Translations under genes and position numbers: made by a program
From: Heterobilharzia americana
Taxonomy: Eukaryota > Platyhelminthes > Trematoda > Strigeidida > Schistosomatidae
Direction of reading: 5' to 3'
Assembly: GCA_944470555.2 (NCBI GenBank)
Contig: OX104132.1
Coordinates: forward strand, 786,931-850,930
DNA length: 64,000 nt
Part shown: piece by piece, positions 1 to 64,000 of the stretch
Numbering within the stretch: the stretch's first letter is position 1
Layout: each line of letters starts with the position of its first letter
Notes under the pieces: generated by a model
What the model saw: the letters and a program-made list of their open reading frames with translations, nothing else
Told to the model about the DNA's origin: nothing
The model's database searches: none

Positions 1-160
1 TTGACTAGGTTTTCATTACATTTCATGCATAAATTAGGATTGAATTGGCATGTTGAAAATTTGATCAGTTTACTAATTTTTACAAGTGATTTCTACCAAC
101 ATAAGATTAAAGAAAGGCCACTACTTGCAGACTTTCTTCTGCTAATTTCCATGAAAATTT
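1..160. other. Intron sequence, nothing recognised
   Basis: AT-rich sequence upstream of the first LINE. I see no exon or repeat here. Confidence 0.5.
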
Positions 161-164
161 GAAG

Positions 165-1625
165 TTCAGTTCCACTCTTTGCAAGAACTGGTAAAAAATC
201 ATGCTCCTATCCACCCCAAGCAAAATATTATGCCCCATCATCTTGGAGAGACTAACGGTTGCGCTGGATTCAAGACTACAACCGGAACAGGCTGCCTGGA
301 TTCAGGAAGTACAAATCATGTGCCGACCAAAATACAACGCTACGCATCATCACAGAACAGAGAATTGAATGGCACTCAACTCTCTACGTCAACTTCATCA
401 ACTTTGAAAAAGCCTTCGACAGCGTCGACCGAGAAGTAATTTAGCAGGCAAATGCTTCAACACTACGGTTCTAGTGCCACAAACCTTCATCAACCTCATT
501 CAACAGCAGCTATATGACGACGCTACATGCCAAGTGATCCACAATGGAAAGCTCAATGACGCCCTTGAAGTGAAGACAGGAGTAAGACGAGGCTGTCTAC
601 TATCACCTATGATCTTCCTGATTGTGATGGACTAGATCATGCAACAAACGGTGAGGAGCGAGAAGAGGGGGATACGCTGGATAGGGGAGAAGATCGTAAA
701 AGATTCGGATTTCGCCCATCATGATTTATATCGAATGTCATACAAACTCGACGATCTATAGGCGAAAACTAACAAGTTGACAAAAGAGACAAGGCAGAGA
801 AGGAGGACGGCACTTCAAGTGAACGTTGAGAAGACAGAGATGATGATAATATTCAAGCAACACCACCACCAGCAACAACAACAAGCTCCAATCACCACTA
901 TATTGGGAGAAACTTGAAGGAAGTAGTCTCTTTCACCTACCAACTAGGCAGCACTGTTTCAACTACACGTGGTGGCACAGATGAGGATACTAGAGCCAAC
1001 CACGATCGAAAAGACAGCAAGACAGGCCTTCGTGCATTAATCTGAAACCAGTGTGGAGATCTACTGCACTGCACTGCACTCAGCACAAAGCGTGAACAAC
1101 ATCCGGATTTTCAACACCAACCAATCCAGTCAAGTCAGTGGTTTTTTGTGATGGTTGAGAGACTTGGTGTGTTACGAAAAGCATTTCCAACAAACTACAG
1201 ACATTCACGAACAACTGCTGATGCTGGCTGGTTACTGAAGATGAGATCAGATGGCCAGAATAATGAGAATGAGCAACGGGGAGCTCATTCTGGCAACGAA
1301 CCAACAAAGCAAGAAGCTATCACTGGAGAAATATGCAGTGGAAGGAAGTGGAGATGGATTGTGCATACACTGAGAAGACGGACTGGGGACATCACGCGCC
1401 ACGTTAGATCAGGCACTCGAGTGGAACCTGCAAGGGAAACGACGAGTCGGTCGTCTGAGGTGAGAGTGACATGGAGGAGATTGTGTGAGGAAGAAATGAG
1501 AGTTTGTGGCCAGTGGTTGATCCAGGTTGAAAAGATTGCAGAGCTGAGAGTGTAATGGAGATGTTCTACTGAAGCGGTGTGTTCCATTAGGAACCCAAGG
1601 GATAAATAATAATAATAATAATTAT
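165..1625 (+). mobile_element. LINE family A copy, 5'-truncated, decayed
   Basis: RTE-like reverse transcriptase remnant. Conserved RT blocks are readable in shifting frames: KYKSCADQ, FEKAFDSVDRE, VKTGVRRGCLLSPMIF, then the C-terminal KWRW(I)xHTLRR...RVTWRR.CEEEMR.CG block. The copy ends at AGGAACCCAAGGGATAAATAATAAT, the family's AAT-type tail. Several frameshifts and stops: not functional. Confidence 0.88.
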
Positions 1626-1789
1626 TCCAGTTGATTAGATTAAATTATCCAAGATCATCTCTTGGTCTGCATGAATTTTGTCATTGCATAATTTACAGCA
1701 ACTGCAAATATTTAGCATACATTTCACATCTTTCACATGATACTTATTGCTTCAGGACTCATCTGCAACCACTTCTAGGTTAAAGATAG

Positions 1790-2575
1790 GAAGTTAAGTG
1801 GTTGAATTTGTCGACCACTTCACTTACTTGATGGACTGCATCAGCCCAAAAGAAATGGTTGCTGACAAAATCTCATCTCGGATACAGATTGTCCGATTCA
1901 CATATGCCAACTTGCGTCTTCTGTTCCTCCAACTGGCAACGTATTTGATTGTCAAATAACGAACGAGTATGCCACACTGCAGTGGTCCGTTCTGTCCCAT
2001 TATGTGGTTGTGAGACGCGGCCTTTAAAAGTGGAAGATATGAAGGAGTTGCAGGGTTTTTATCATACTTGTATTATTAGCATTGCTCGTATATGGTGGAA
2101 TCTCCATGTGAGCAATGTTGACGTCAGGTGAAATGTATAAGGCAAGGAAGAGAAGGCGTCCGATGAGACTGTGAAGTTTCCCAGAGTGAGATGGCTTGAA
2201 CTTGTACTGCGCAAGCCAAGCCATCTTTTACCTTGATGTTCAATGCTGTGGGGAACTTAGATTATGTTGGCAGAAGGCTAAGAGTGGTTAAACGAAGACG
2301 TGGCATCAGTCTGTGAAGTACTTTACTACTGATCTCAGCCGTGTAGGAATGTGCAGATTGCCTGGCTGGGGTCTGTGAGATAGCAGTTACCAGTGGTTGG
2401 AGATCCTTGGAGGCATGGTTGTAAAGCAATCATACTATGCCAAATTTACTCACTCTTTGATATCTTCGAAAGCTTGAGTGTTTTGGTCAAACTTAATGCT
2501 TAAATTCCCTCTCCACCTTTTGATATCAGTCTTTCTCATCCATTTGTTCTTTATGTACTACTGTGAAGTTTAAAA
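1790..2575 (+). mobile_element. LINE family B 3' part, decayed
   Basis: Matches the family-B C-terminal region seen better elsewhere: FVDHFTYL..CISP, ISSRIQ..R..YANLR, the LCGCETRPLKVEDMK.L block with a following IARIWW...VSN. Many stops. The 3' region fades into AT-rich sequence around 2,570. Confidence 0.8.
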
Positions 2576-3184
2576 CAATTAAATAGACTTTTTTGGTAGG
2601 AAAGTAAAGTTATTTTATTGTAGCCATGATAATAAAAAGAATCAAATTGTAACTTTCGAGAGAAAGGATATAGGTTCGAAAATTTGGCTTGTCATTTCTC
2701 CAGTGGAGCATAAATACCAAATTTTTGCTTCTTTTAAGCGGTTTTACTGTTTAGTCTAGAAAGTGTTTCAGAGGATTTACCAGCCAGATTTGAATGTTCT
2801 ATATTCATAAAATTTTGAGCACTTACATATGTTGCGCATGAATATTTATTCCAAGCTATTTTCCTGAGTTCTCTTTGATTGTTGTTTGTTGAATGTGAGG
2901 AAGAATTGGAACCTGATTGGTTAACATTTTGTATATTTCTTTCTCAGATGAGTATGAAAATAAGTCATTGGTTGATTTCTTATTTTTGAATGCAGCGCGT
3001 TGATTTGATTGACTGACAGGAATGATGAAGGTTATTTTTCTCTGATTGGTCAATTTTTTCTTACCACAGCTCAGAGAATAAACTAATTTGGGTGCTCATA
3101 TCTTATGATACAAATATTCTTCACAACTACAAATTATTATGCAAGCTACTTAGCGATATTTATTAAAATGTTTTTCGATTACAG
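2576..3184. other. Intron, nothing recognised up to exon 1
   Basis: AT-rich and without recognisable repeats or coding signal apart from the splice acceptor at its end. Confidence 0.5.
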
Positions 3185-63724
<60,540 letters not shown>

Positions 63725-63937
63725 GTAAGTTATGCCATTATCCATCAATTTGTAGAGAAAAAGGAGTAGATAAATTTAAGTTTTCAACGTAAGAAAGTGA
63801 AGTGAACTGTTGAGTAAGTTAAGATTCAAGGGGCAAAATGAAAATTTGAAAACTATAAAATGATATTCTGTTCTTATTTACTATCTTGAACAGCTATTTT
63901 GACACCTTGAAGAAAAACATTTCGAAAAAATGAATTT

Positions 63938-64000
63938 TGAGGGAGTTGTGGGGATTTCGAAACATTTCAAGTTGTTATTTATTGTAGACTGACATCAGTT
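63938..64000. repeat. Family 2 SINE end, cut by window edge
   Basis: GAGGGAGTTGTGGGGATTTC..CATTTCAAGTTG..TGTAGACTGACATCAGTT is the reverse complement of the distal end of the 23.4-kb element, with few differences. The rest lies outside. Confidence 0.7.

Noticed and set aside
179..444. An independent small gene with FEKAFDSVDRE
   Set aside because: This is the RT core of a decayed LINE continuing through to 1,620.

Overview
The window looks like intronic and exonic DNA of a schistosomatid blood fluke (Schistosoma or a close relative such as Trichobilharzia; species not determined). The reasons are the AT-rich sequence, short exons in very long introns, many decayed RTE-like LINEs and Penelope-like elements (PLEs), and above all dispersed tRNA-like SINEs carrying hammerhead ribozyme cores, as known from the SM-alpha satellite/SINE family of schistosomes. 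No bacterial, viral or organellar gene was seen. No CRISPR array, rRNA or functional tRNA gene was seen. || One host gene runs along the + strand through almost the whole window (3,185 to at least 63,724). I read 14 exons whose splice sites and reading phases all agree: about 1,043 codons of an extracellular region with fibronectin type III (FN3)-like repeats, one transmembrane helix (exon at 48,629), a juxtamembrane exon, and the first two exons of a protein tyrosine phosphatase (PTP) domain ending in an NRYRNLLP motif. It is a receptor-type protein tyrosine phosphatase. Both ends lie outside: the first exon seen begins in phase 1, and the catalytic cysteine loop must lie downstream. Introns range from about 0.2 to about 10 kb. 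|| Intron contents. LINE family A (RTE-like; AP-endonuclease and FADD reverse transcriptase; 3' tail of AAT/ATAA repeats) has about 20 fragments on both strands, with one nearly full-length copy at 3,550-6,320 (-). LINE family B (a second RTE/CR1-like family; GAT-repeat tail) has about eight copies. PLEs with RT and GIY-YIG endonuclease remnants lie at 14.2-15.2, 19.0-20.7, 33.3, 42.6, 55.0-57.3 and 59.6-60.5 kb. Two SINE-like families carry hammerhead cores. Very large simple repeats are (ACT)n at 14.4-15.0 kb, a G-rich GGTA tract at 27.7 kb, about 512 perfect CTAA units at 46.2-48.3 kb, and two (TA)n tracts. || The points most worth a second look are: the hammerhead-carrying SINEs, including one with 40-bp terminal inverted repeats; a poly-serine-coding microsatellite that expanded inside one of two PLE copies; a long LINE fold-back at 16.1-17.7 kb; a possible 30-bp microexon; a read-through that would yield a receptor without its membrane anchor; and the uninterrupted 2-kb CTAA array.
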